37,798 nucleotides of DNA from an uncultured Bacteroidales bacterium (GTDB lineage: Bacteria > Bacteroidota > Bacteroidia > Bacteroidales > Paludibacteraceae): contig ONIM01000023.1 of the NCBI GenBank assembly GCA_900317885.1, forward strand, positions 1 to 37,798, read 5' to 3'. The notes under the pieces are model-generated. The model was given only the letters and a program-made list of their open reading frames with translations. It did not search any database and was not told the DNA's origin. Numbering within the stretch: the stretch's first letter is position 1; each line of letters starts with the position of its first letter. Made by a program: the position numbers and the translations under genes. Below are positions 30,885 to 37,798 of this stretch, in pieces.

Positions 30885-31766
30885 TTATACATGTTCTTTC
30901 CAAAACAGATTATCTTCTTTTCCATATCGGTCAAGAATAGTATCTAACTCGTATTGAGAGATATCAAAAGGTTTTAATCCTAAGGATGTTTTTCTCATAA
31001 TGCTTATCGGTATGTCTAATCTATTCTTCTGGCATAGACTCCAGATATTGGCAACTTGATACATTGTACAATTACAACCCAGATATATATGTCTGACAAG
31101 ATTAGGTATATTTACTGCTATATTGCCTCCCAAAGAAACTCCGATTCGGAACTCTTCTTCTTTTTTCCATACATCTAATTTCTGCCAATATTTCTTTATA
31201 ATATCATTTGGCATATCGTTGAAAAAAAGTTTCACATCTACATCTAACTGCGGCAGATATTCTACATTTCCCATTAAAATTCGCCTTTCAGTAATTTTTG
31301 ACGAATGTATATCTTCTTGTGAGTGTATTCTCTTTTCTAAGTACGATAACAAGTAGGTTTTATTACATAAAGCTTGCACATCGTATTCCAAACACATACC
31401 ATTATTTGTTGCATAGTGACTCCACATGAGAATTCGTTCGCAACTATTTGTCAGACATAAAATTCCTAATAGTTTGGATTGCCTTTCATATACTGCTTGT
31501 ATAGTATTTTTATCTCCTTTTAACAATTTTTCGTACACGACATCTGCGTCAAAATATTCTTCTCTAAGAATTCTTTTTACATCATCTATAGAACAATTCT
31601 CTGTATTATTAATTATATCTGGAAATTGACAATCATATGGATCATTAAAATTTAGCGGAGACGAAAAGAAAATTTCACCTTTAAGGCGAGCTTCTATTCT
31701 TTGCTTATTTTCCCCGTTGCAACTATAATATTTATAAAGTCTTGTTGGCAAAGTGAGATTGTTCAT
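30885..31766 (-). CDS. DUF2971 domain protein
   Basis: A 293-residue cytoplasmic protein. DUF2971 marks: the start LYKYYS, FSSPLNFNDPYDCQF (near residue 38), CLTNSCERILMWSHYATNNG (near 110) and the late WKKEEEFRIG with a conserved Arg. The biochemical role of the family is unknown to me; members are frequent in accessory and defence-rich regions. The ATG at 31766 is preferred over a TTG at 31775. A structured RNA leader with its own promoter precedes it, and a PD-(D/E)xK-like gene lies upstream on the same strand. AT-rich, unlike the core genes, so likely acquired. Confidence 0.85.
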   Translation of the reverse strand: MNNLTLPTRLYKYYSCNGENKQRIEARLKGEIFFSSPLNFNDPYDCQFPDIINNTENCSIDDVKRILREEYFDADVVYEKLLKGDKNTIQAVYERQSKLLGILCLTNSCERILMWSHYATNNGMCLEYDVQALCNKTYLLSYLEKRIHSQEDIHSSKITERRILMGNVEYLPQLDVDVKLFFNDMPNDIIKKYWQKLDVWKKEEEFRIGVSLGGNIAVNIPNLVRHIYLGCNCTMYQVANIWSLCQKNRLDIPISIMRKTSLGLKPFDISQYELDTILDRYGKEDNLFWKEHV

Positions 31767-31775
31767 AACTTTCAA

Positions 31776-32083
31776 AATTTATTGGCCTCTATACTCAAAG
31801 CGGGCTTCAATGTTACTTGCCCCGCATCTCTTGGCTTCGGAAATTGCCTTTTGTGGTAGGTCAAGCAACACGAAGCCACGCCGTATATTTATACAACACA
31901 CTTAAAATGTGTGCGTAGGAATATACACGCAGACATCTATTGTTGCATTGCCTTGACCACAATTATTTGAATTTTCCGAATTCAGAGATGTCAAGAACAA
32001 AGCGTAATAAACGCTGTTAGTATGTCAATATGTTACCCAGTTTAACGTCTTAGGTAGTTGACGACATTTGTGCATGCACCTTT
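31776..32083 (-). ncRNA. structured RNA / long leader B
   Basis: About 300 nt between a promoter and the DUF2971 ATG. It begins with a CGTC/GACG hairpin leading into the block 32051-32025 (starts AAGACGTTAAAC, ends ACATATTGA), 23 of 27 nt identical to leader A and equally placed 38 nt after the -7 box. A small AGCGT/ACGCT hairpin follows (32014-32000 region), as in A. Then long pairings: TTGTGG-TCAA...GCAAC (about 31963-31943) with GTTGC-TTGA...CCACAA (about 31871-31852), a GCGT/ACGC hairpin with ATATTCCT in its loop, and CACAC/GTGTG (31898-31915). Family unknown. Confidence 0.55.
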
Positions 32084-32089
32084 GCGAGT

Positions 32090-32121
32090 GCAAAGGTAAT
32101 GCTTTTTATTTACATATACAA
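32090..32121 (-). promoter_or_regulatory. promoter of structured RNA leader B
   Basis: Minus strand: TTG at 32121-32119 and TACCTTTGC at 32098-32090, 20 nt apart. It is independent of the nuclease-like gene that ends at 32207. Confidence 0.75.
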
Positions 32122-32206
32122 ATTTTTTGCATAAAATCTTTTGTTAAAAGTAATTTTGTTGTCAATTTACTTGATTTATCTATAATGAGCACAATCAAAT
32201 AATCAT

Positions 32207-33865
32207 TTAGAACGAGTTATCAATGCAGTTTTTCTCTGGTACATACATATTCATATACCATCTCGAATATATTTCAAAAGGAGTCAATTCATATTTTGAG
32301 TTATTAACATATTCATTATACCCATTAATCATATTCCAGATATTTAAACAATTATCTGAATAAAACTCATAATGCATTTCAAAATAACTCAAATTAATAA
32401 AAGTAATGGCATGAACTTTTACACTTAATTTCTCTGATCTTATTCTTTGTTCAAATATTGTCCTATAATATTTATTTAGACCTTCTATACCAAATGAATT
32501 ATCAGTATAGATTATTATTGGATATATGTCAAGTGTTACATTGGGCATTATTTTATCAAAGACGATACCATTTTTATTAATATCAATTATCGCCTTCTGT
32601 AATTGAGATATTCCTTTTTGTTTCCCTTTTTCATTTTTTATAAATTTTTTATCAAACTCATCAAATAGTTTTTTCCTGTCTCCACTATTCTTAATGTCAG
32701 CCTTAAGTAATACATCCTTGCATTCAATGAGACATATTTTGTTATCTTCTCTTATATACACATCGCATAATTCATCTCCATTGGAATCCAAACAATCACT
32801 ATTATAATACCGAATGTAGTTCGGAAAACATTTGTTGATTATTTTGGGTAAATAGTTCTCTTCGGTAAAGACTTTACCTTTATATGAAAGAAAATCATTT
32901 TTAACACCCTTTTGCAATAAAAATGCGCTAAATGCAAATACTTGATTCTTATAAAACAGATCAAACAAAAAATTAATATCCAATACAAAATATCGATAAT
33001 TATCATATTTATAAAGAGGTTTTTCTCTCAACATTTTAAAACTATTATCACTATGATAATTAACAATATTAGTATTTATGCTCAATGTTTCCAAATATCG
33101 TTCATTTAGTATACCACAACTGATTTCAGTTGTTAAATCAACCATTTGACATCTTTGTTCTTTATCAATGCCTAACTTTGCAATTATACAAAATAGAGCA
33201 TTGAACATCACTTGCCAACCTGTAACATATTTTGATTGATAATATTCACAAATATAACTTTTATAAAAACCATCCTTTTCTAAAAATTCAAATAATTCTT
33301 TTCCCCTATTTATTTGATTTCTAAAATCAAGAGTCGAAAGATAATCTCTTTGGTATATAAAATTAGTGATAGTAACATCCTCTATATTTCCATTTTTAAT
33401 GATGCTTTGCATTTCATTTGTATCTGTGCTATATTTATTATTAACTATTGTATTTACGATGAGGTATGCATCAAATACCTTTAAAGCTTCGTCTGTAGTC
33501 AAGTCACGCGTGGGTTGATTATTATAATTTTCAAATATGATGTTATATAATAACAAATTAGAATAATTATAAAACATAATAGGCGAAAATCCATTTTTGC
33601 TTTCTCTAATGACCACATCTCTCCATTTGCTTTGCATTTGCAAATCACATTTTCCCAACAAACTATTAACAAGTCTAAATTGAATTTTTCCCATCTCATC
33701 ATCATTTTCATGTAAATACAAACTCACATTAAATCCTGACCCATAATTGATCAGTGTTAAAGACGGGATTTCGCGAATTAAATCTACTGCATCATTTATA
33801 GTTTTTTCTTCACCATAAAAATTTTGATAGTCAAGCAATAAAAACAAAGAAACTCTTGTATCCAT
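32207..33865 (-). CDS. PD-(D/E)xK nuclease-like protein, undescribed architecture
   Basis: A 552-residue cytoplasmic protein, strongly AT-rich. ATG 33865 is chosen: the sequence before it contains a -7 box and a neighbouring gene, so the longer frame to 34066 is not credible. Residues about 1-330 are helical and unassigned. Around residues 375-430 a restriction-like core appears: Asp in ELCDVYIRED, then ICLIECKDVLLKAD giving Glu-x-Lys, then GISQLQKAII as a helix with Gln. This is the D-(E)xK signature of PD-(D/E)xK nucleases. The C-terminal part (DIYPIIIYTDNSFGIEGLNK) is mixed alpha/beta. Next to a DUF2971 gene it suggests an anti-phage locus; that is inference. Confidence 0.65.
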   Translation of the reverse strand: MDTRVSLFLLLDYQNFYGEEKTINDAVDLIREIPSLTLINYGSGFNVSLYLHENDDEMGKIQFRLVNSLLGKCDLQMQSKWRDVVIRESKNGFSPIMFYNYSNLLLYNIIFENYNNQPTRDLTTDEALKVFDAYLIVNTIVNNKYSTDTNEMQSIIKNGNIEDVTITNFIYQRDYLSTLDFRNQINRGKELFEFLEKDGFYKSYICEYYQSKYVTGWQVMFNALFCIIAKLGIDKEQRCQMVDLTTEISCGILNERYLETLSINTNIVNYHSDNSFKMLREKPLYKYDNYRYFVLDINFLFDLFYKNQVFAFSAFLLQKGVKNDFLSYKGKVFTEENYLPKIINKCFPNYIRYYNSDCLDSNGDELCDVYIREDNKICLIECKDVLLKADIKNSGDRKKLFDEFDKKFIKNEKGKQKGISQLQKAIIDINKNGIVFDKIMPNVTLDIYPIIIYTDNSFGIEGLNKYYRTIFEQRIRSEKLSVKVHAITFINLSYFEMHYEFYSDNCLNIWNMINGYNEYVNNSKYELTPFEIYSRWYMNMYVPEKNCIDNSF

Positions 33866-33903
33866 AATATCTGCTTTTAGTAGTTGTATACTTATGACAT
33901 TTT

Positions 33904-33912
33904 GCAAAATTA
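33904..33912 (-). promoter_or_regulatory. -7 box of the nuclease-like gene
   Basis: TAATTTTGC on the minus strand at 33912-33904, 38 nt before the ATG at 33865. No TTG stands at the expected -33 place, so the promoter is weak or activator-dependent. Confidence 0.5.
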
Positions 33913-33921
33913 TTATTCTAT

Positions 33922-34290
33922 CTATAATTGAGTAGAAAGTGATGCAATAATGAAGCCACGGAGAGTGGAATAGAACTTGTCCGATGTTGTGCCGATAAAT
34001 TTGGTATTGGCGCGTCCTATGTGTTTGTTTGCGGCTTTGCGGTATTGGAGATAGCGGTCTTGCCAATAAGCGAGACGGTCGGGATCAGACATCTCCGTTT
34101 TGCAGAGGTGCACGGCTTCAGAGAAAGTGCTGATAGCGCGTTTGCGGCTCTCGGCAAGAGGTCCGGTATAAGGATTAAGGATTGCGTACGCGTGCGTGCG
34201 ACCGTTGCGGGTGCGCATGACGATGCGTTCTTTACGAGAGAGTTTGCCACTGAAATGGTCAAACGGAAGGGCGGGTTGTACTTTAGCCAT
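33922..34290 (-). CDS. 122-residue Bacteroidales orphan family protein
   Basis: ATG 34290. The start (LPFDHFSGKLSRKERIVMRT) and the block RTHAYAILNPYTGPLAESRK recall a small-protein family seen in many copies in Bacteroidales accessory DNA: a positively charged protein with an Asn-Pro-Tyr-Thr-Gly-Pro core. Function unknown; nucleic acid binding is plausible from charge. The C-terminus is helical (LAYWQDRYLQYRKAANKH). It has its own promoter at 34419-34450 and a 130-nt leader containing five 11-bp repeats. Its stop is 57 nt before the nuclease-like ATG. Confidence 0.7.
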   Translation of the reverse strand: MAKVQPALPFDHFSGKLSRKERIVMRTRNGRTHAYAILNPYTGPLAESRKRAISTFSEAVHLCKTEMSDPDRLAYWQDRYLQYRKAANKHIGRANTKFIGTTSDKFYSTLRGFIIASLSTQL

Positions 34291-34338
34291 AATATTGTTT
34301 GATTAGCGTGTTGTTACGGGATAAGTAGCATAATATAT

Positions 34339-34393
34339 CGTATATCTAACGTATATCTAACGTATATCTATCGTGTATCTATCGTATATATAT
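34339..34393. repeat. five 11-bp tandem repeats in a leader
   Basis: Starting at 34339: CGTATATCTAA, CGTATATCTAA, CGTATATCTAT, CGTGTATCTAT, CGTATATATAT. Exact 11-bp period, close to one DNA turn, inside the untranslated leader of the orphan gene at 34290. Could be iteron-like binding sites, a slippage-prone repeat or RNA structure. Confidence 0.85.
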
Positions 34394-34418
34394 CGTGTTT
34401 GATAGCGGTTTTACGGCT

Positions 34419-34450
34419 GCAAAGGTACTGCTTTTTTGCGATATATGCAA
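34419..34450 (-). promoter_or_regulatory. promoter of the orphan gene at 34290
   Basis: Minus strand: TTG at 34450-34448 and TACCTTTGC at 34427-34419, 20 nt apart. Confidence 0.75.
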
Positions 34451-34507
34451 GAGGGAAATGCATTTTTGTGCGTAAATAGGAAGATATAGAAAGCTATTGA
34501 GAGGAGC

Positions 34508-34684
34508 GGCGGATGTTATCCGCCTGTAAGAAACGAAGTCAGATGCGGCTAGGAACTGAGGTAAGAAACGAAGTCAGATGCGGCTAGGAACTGAGGTAAG
34601 AAACGAAGTCAGATGCGGATTGTATCCGAAGTAAGAAACGAAGCCAGATGCGGATTGTATCCGAAGTAAGAAACGAAGCCAAAT
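34508..34684. repeat. REP-like array, five 35-bp units
   Basis: The foot GTAAGAAACGAAG[TC]CA[GA]AT starts at 34526, 34561, 34596, 34631 and 34666, an exact 35-bp period. Between feet lie short palindromes whose sequence changes but pairs: GGCGGAT/ATCCGCC (34508-34524), CGGAT/ATCCG (34616-34628 and 34651-34663); the two units in between are less paired. It abuts the 3' end of the transposase gene. Confidence 0.85.
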
Positions 34685-34689
34685 GGAAA

Positions 34690-35664
34690 TTAGTTAGAGG
34701 CACATATTTCCTCAGCCATTGTATTGAGAGCCACACAATCGGCACGGGAGATATGTTTCTTAGATGGATTGTACTCCCAAGGAGAGAGAATCAGCACACG
34801 GCCGGCAGCGACGGCATCGAAGAGGGCGTCAGAGGGCTTGTAATAATCGCGGAAACCGTTGTCCGCAAGGTAGATGAAAAGGAGGTTTTCTTTTAAGAGA
34901 ACAGACATAACTGCCTGCTCCTGCTTGGAGATGAAAGGCGAGATAAGGATAGTACCATGACGAGCAGCGAGGACACAACCGTTCATATAGTCGCGGAGAG
35001 GTTGGTCGTAACCATGTTCTTCGGCATCTTTGACCCACATACTACGCACGTGGACGGGGGAATAGTGCTCGCATTGTAAAAGGTGGATATTCCCCACTCC
35101 GCTATACGTCCGACCAGCTATTTCGATGCCTGTTTGGACACAAAAGAAACCCGGTTTGAGGCGCTTGGTAGCAAGGCGGACGGGGTTCAACTGAACATAG
35201 CGAATCATAGACCGGAGCTGCCCTTCATGAACAAGCGGGCGGACGAATGGCATTTCGGAGAAGAGAACCTGACTTCGTTCCTTATCCCGAATAGTATTCG
35301 GGGAAAAAGACGAAGTATAAGAGCGCCCCAGTTTCTTAGCAGCCTGCCAAAAACCGCGTGCGACACTCATAATACCGCTCGGCATCGCTTGACGAACATA
35401 CCAAATAGCATGTAGGTGGTCGGGCATGAGACAGAACTGTAGAATACGCACCTCCGGATAGTGCTCGTATAGATGCATCAGACAATCCACAAGGTCCTCA
35501 CCTAATTGAGTACGCTTGACCTCGGCTTTAGATGGGTCGTTATCAGGGATGATTAATTCACCCAAGAGAGGTTCCCTATTGGGAATAGTAAGCGTGACAT
35601 GGTAGATACCGATGCCTTTCCACGCCGTACCGCGGTCTTGCCATTTGAATGTATCGGAGGACAT
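34690..35664 (-). CDS. REP-associated tyrosine transposase (RAYT, Y1/HUH type) with extra C-terminal domain
   Basis: A 324-residue protein. The N-terminal domain (1-190) has the HUH metal site in CLMPDHLHAIWYV (near residue 80) and the catalytic tyrosine in MIRYVQLNPVRLATKR (near 165), typical of RAYTs that act on single-stranded REP hairpins. Residues about 215-324 form a Rossmann-like domain resembling DprA-type or LOG-type folds (GTILISPFISKQEQAVMSVL, LLFIYLADNGFRDYY); its presence behind Y1_Tnp is seen in Bacteroidales but its role is unknown. The ATG at 35664 is preferred; a TTG at 35748 would encode REP sequence as protein. REP units flank and interrupt the gene. Confidence 0.85.
   Translation of the reverse strand: MSSDTFKWQDRGTAWKGIGIYHVTLTIPNREPLLGELIIPDNDPSKAEVKRTQLGEDLVDCLMHLYEHYPEVRILQFCLMPDHLHAIWYVRQAMPSGIMSVARGFWQAAKKLGRSYTSSFSPNTIRDKERSQVLFSEMPFVRPLVHEGQLRSMIRYVQLNPVRLATKRLKPGFFCVQTGIEIAGRTYSGVGNIHLLQCEHYSPVHVRSMWVKDAEEHGYDQPLRDYMNGCVLAARHGTILISPFISKQEQAVMSVLLKENLLFIYLADNGFRDYYKPSDALFDAVAAGRVLILSPWEYNPSKKHISRADCVALNTMAEEICASN
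35271..35316. repeat. REP-like element inside the transposase gene
   Basis: GACTTCGTTC (35271-35280), hairpin CCCGAAT/ATTCGGG (35286-35302), then GACGAAGT (35309-35316) in inverted orientation. The two feet face each other as in a REPIN. It encodes part of the transposase (Ser-Phe-Ser-Pro-Asn-Thr-Ile-Arg). Confidence 0.6.
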
Positions 35665-35691
35665 AACTTTAAGCGGGCGATCATATTGCCC

Positions 35692-35750
35692 TACAAGAAA
35701 TGAAGTCAATTGACGCGAGATACTATCTCGCACAAAAAACGAAGTCAAAT
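35692..35750. repeat. two REP-like feet with hairpin before the transposase
   Basis: ACAAGAAATGAAGTCAAT (35692-35709), hairpin GCGAGATA/TATCTCGC (35715-35731), and AAAAAACGAAGTCAAAT (35734-35750). Same foot and hairpin plan as the array at 34508-34684, with a different stem sequence. Confidence 0.75.
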
Positions 35751-35788
35751 ATTAATAAAGAACGCGCATACATATGTACGCGCGTTCT
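35745..35788 (-). terminator. nifJ terminator
   Basis: AGAACGCGC (35759-35767) pairs with GCGCGTTCT (35780-35788); the interior TACATATGTA is also self-complementary, giving a 30-nt near-palindrome. On the minus strand it is followed by TTATTAATATTTG, 11 nt after the nifJ stop. Confidence 0.75.
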
Positions 35789-35799
35789 CTATTAAATAA

Positions 35800-37798
35800 T
35801 TACCATTGCGTGCCGAGCATGCGGAGGTAGGATTTGTAACGCCACTGAGCGTTCTCCTGAGCGGCGGCGAAGAGCTCGTCTGCCTCCTTCGGGAACTGCT
35901 TTGCTACAGAAGCGAAACGAACCTCACCCTTGAGGTAGTCTTGGAACTTATCCCACTGCGGCTCTTTGGAGTCGAGCTGGAACGGGTTCTTGCCCTCAGC
36001 CTCGAGTTCCGGATTATAGCGCCAGAGGTGCCAGTAACCGCACTCTACGGCTTTCGCCTCTTCGGCTTGGCTCTTGCCCATACCGGCTTTCAGACCGTGG
36101 TTGATACACGGAGCGTAAGCGATGATGAGCGACGGTCCGGGATAAGCCTCAGCCTCGCGGATAGCCTTGAGCGTCTGTGCCTGGTCTGCACCCATAGCGA
36201 TCTGTGCCACATAGACATATCCGTAGGTGGTAGCAATCATACCGAGGTCTTTCTTGCGTACGCGCTTACCCATCGCAGCGAACTTAGCGATAGCGCCGAG
36301 CGGCGTAGCCTTGGATGCCTGACCACCGGTGTTGGAGTACACCTCGGTATCGAGCACGAGGATGTTGACATCTTCGCCGGAAGCGATGACGTGGTCGAGT
36401 CCGCCGTAACCGATATCATAGGAAGCACCGTCACCGCCGACGATCCACTGACTGCGTTTAACGATATGATCTTTCTCAGCGAGAATAGCCTTGCAGGTGT
36501 CGCAACCGCATTTCTCCATAGCAGCTACCATCGGCTCGTAGAGGTCGTTGGTGATCTTAGCGTCATTGCGGTTGTCGAGCCACTTTTGGAACATCTCTTT
36601 GAGTTCAGCCGAGCAGTCAGCGCACTCGAGGCCTTTCTGCATGAGAGCAGCGAGGCGCTCGCGCAGTTTGCGGTGGGCAATCTGCATACCGAGACCGTAC
36701 TCGCAGAAGTCCTCGAAGAGGGAGTTGGACCAAGCCGGACCGTGACCCTTGGCGTTCTTGGTGTACGGAGTAGAAGGTACGGAACCGGAGTAGATAGAGG
36801 TACAACCGGTAGCGTTGGCGATGATCTCGCGGTCACCAATAAGCTGGCTGATGAGTTTCAGATACGGAGTCTCACCGCAACCGGAGCAAGCGCCGGAGAA
36901 CTCAAAGAGCGGCGTAGCGAACTGCGAGTTCTTGACGTTGGCAGCGATGTCAACGAGGTCTTGTTTGGAAGCGACGTGCTCTACGCAGTAGTCCCAGTTG
37001 GCAGCCTCTCCGAGTTGTCCCTCGAGCGGTACCATCTGGAGCGCCTTGCCTGTCTTCGGGTTGCCCGGACATACATCGACGCAGTTGCCGCAACCGAGGC
37101 AGTCCATCACGCCGACCTGCATACGGAAGTGCATACCCTTCATAGCCGCCGGAGCCTTCATCTCGCGTGTAGCCGCACCGTTGAGGCCTGCGAGCTCTTT
37201 CTCGTCCAGAACGAACGGACGGATACAAGCGTGAGGACAAACGTACGCACACTTGTTACACTCGATACAGTTGTCTGCGGTCCAAACCGGCACAAACGCC
37301 GATACGCCGCGTTTCTCGAACTTGGCGGTACCGGCAGGCCATGCGCCGTCCTCGATGCCCTTGAAAGCGGAAACAGGGAGGAGGTCACCGTCCTGACCGT
37401 TGATAGGACGAACGACCTTGGTGATGAACTCAGGCTCGTTGCCGTAGTCCTTAGCGGGATCAGCAGGCAGGCTCGACCATGCGGGATCGATAGCCAGCTC
37501 CTGATACTCGCCGCCGCGGTCCACAGCAGCGTAGTTCTTATTAACGACATCCTCGCCCTTCTTGCCGTAGGACTTCACGATGAAGTGCTTCATCTCCTCT
37601 ACTGCCTTCTCAACAGGGATGACAGCGGTGATGCGGAAGAAAGCAGACTGGAGGATGGTGTTGGTACGGTTGCCCAAACCGATCTCCTGCGCAATCTTGG
37701 TAGCGTTGATGTAATAAACTTTAATCTTATGGTCAGCGAAGTATTTCTTCACTTTGTTCGGCAGGTTCTTAACGAGCTCGTCTCCCTCCCAGATGGTG
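35800..37798 (-). CDS. nifJ: pyruvate:ferredoxin (flavodoxin) oxidoreductase, C-terminal part
   Basis: Oxidises pyruvate to acetyl-CoA and CO2 while reducing ferredoxin; central to anaerobic energy metabolism, cytoplasmic. The gene runs off the window, so only about 665 of roughly 1180 residues are visible; the frame is open to 37798 (TIWEGDELVKNLPNKVKKYF), so an apparent GTG start at 37752 is internal. Two 4Fe-4S clusters are carried by CIECNKCAYVCPHAC and CLGCGNCVDVCPG. A third cluster ligand set and TPP domain follow: GCSGCGETPYLKLI, then GGDGASYDIGYGGLDHV and DTEVYSNTGGQASKATPLG. It ends YKSYLRMLGTQW. A 12-codon relic of this end lies at 23927. Confidence 0.95.
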   Translation of the reverse strand, partial: TIWEGDELVKNLPNKVKKYFADHKIKVYYINATKIAQEIGLGNRTNTILQSAFFRITAVIPVEKAVEEMKHFIVKSYGKKGEDVVNKNYAAVDRGGEYQELAIDPAWSSLPADPAKDYGNEPEFITKVVRPINGQDGDLLPVSAFKGIEDGAWPAGTAKFEKRGVSAFVPVWTADNCIECNKCAYVCPHACIRPFVLDEKELAGLNGAATREMKAPAAMKGMHFRMQVGVMDCLGCGNCVDVCPGNPKTGKALQMVPLEGQLGEAANWDYCVEHVASKQDLVDIAANVKNSQFATPLFEFSGACSGCGETPYLKLISQLIGDREIIANATGCTSIYSGSVPSTPYTKNAKGHGPAWSNSLFEDFCEYGLGMQIAHRKLRERLAALMQKGLECADCSAELKEMFQKWLDNRNDAKITNDLYEPMVAAMEKCGCDTCKAILAEKDHIVKRSQWIVGGDGASYDIGYGGLDHVIASGEDVNILVLDTEVYSNTGGQASKATPLGAIAKFAAMGKRVRKKDLGMIATTYGYVYVAQIAMGADQAQTLKAIREAEAYPGPSLIIAYAPCINHGLKAGMGKSQAEEAKAVECGYWHLWRYNPELEAEGKNPFQLDSKEPQWDKFQDYLKGEVRFASVAKQFPKEADELFAAAQENAQWRYKSYLRMLGTQW

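Noticed and set aside
31776-32083. tRNA or tmRNA in the structured stretches
   Set aside because: No T-arm consensus, CCA end or tag reading frame could be found in leaders A or B or in other gaps.
34508-34684. CRISPR array
   Set aside because: The 35-bp units are whole-unit tandem copies without unique spacers, hairpin segments repeat between units, there are no cas genes, and the repeats continue around a RAYT gene.
23927-35840. Integrative element bounded by 25-bp att-like repeats at nifJ
   Set aside because: No integrase, recombinase or conjugation gene lies between the repeats, and the stretch includes core phosphate genes. Kept only as an alternative in the findings.

Overview
The window is from a member of the Bacteroidota, most probably order Bacteroidales. 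The evidence is the promoter style, a TAnnTTTGC -7 box about 20 nt downstream of a TTG -33 element, seen repeatedly on both strands. Gene content agrees: DUF4837 lipoprotein, Big_5-type lipoprotein, AcrAB-TolC-type efflux operon, DUF4874/DUF4832 protein, GH43 enzyme, and pyruvate:ferredoxin oxidoreductase. The core half has roughly balanced GC; about 30.2-34.0 kb is clearly AT-rich and looks acquired. The exact lineage cannot be named from sequence alone.

Layout. 0-3.9 kb: a small lipoprotein-like ORF, a palindrome-rich spacer, glyA, a divergent AraC-type regulator and a DUF4837 lipoprotein. 18.4-3.9 kb (minus strand): one tightly packed run of nine genes. In transcription order they are a DUF4874/DUF4832 secreted protein, an RND efflux adaptor, an RND pump joined in frame to its TolC-like outer membrane partner, a secreted protein with an InlB-like repeat, a DPP-IV-like peptidase, a ROK kinase, a polysaccharide deacetylase, a Big_5-type lipoprotein and PnuC. 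Adaptor and pump each carry a frame break. 18.5-22.9 kb (plus): NUDIX hydrolase, then PepSY-like protein, Na/Pi symporter and GH43. 22.8-24.1 kb: a DUF1295 membrane protein and a gene-free stretch holding terminators and a 12-codon relic of the nifJ 3' end. 24.1-28.0 kb: a PhoR/PhoB-like pair divergent from a 39-residue membrane peptide and a second Na/Pi symporter. The divergent promoter carries a textbook Pho box, so this is a phosphate-starvation module.

28.0-35.8 kb is accessory DNA: a structured RNA leader and 140-aa orphan protein; an HNH protein and a coiled-coil partner; a secreted protein; a DUF2971 protein preceded by a second structured RNA leader; a 552-aa protein with a PD-(D/E)xK nuclease signature; a Bacteroidales orphan with an 11-bp repeat leader; and a REP-associated tyrosine transposase (RAYT) surrounded by its apparent REP repeats. 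The window ends inside nifJ.

The strongest candidate for something undescribed is the pair of structured leaders (about 28.05-28.30 kb plus; about 32.08-31.78 kb minus). They share a 27-nt block matching at 23 of 27 positions, 36 and 38 nt downstream of their -7 boxes, but head unrelated accessory genes. The second lies between a nuclease-like gene and a DUF2971 gene, a plausible defence locus. Other points of note are the RAYT with REPs whose hairpins change sequence but keep pairing, and 7-8 bp tandem repeats placed inside genes and at gene ends.
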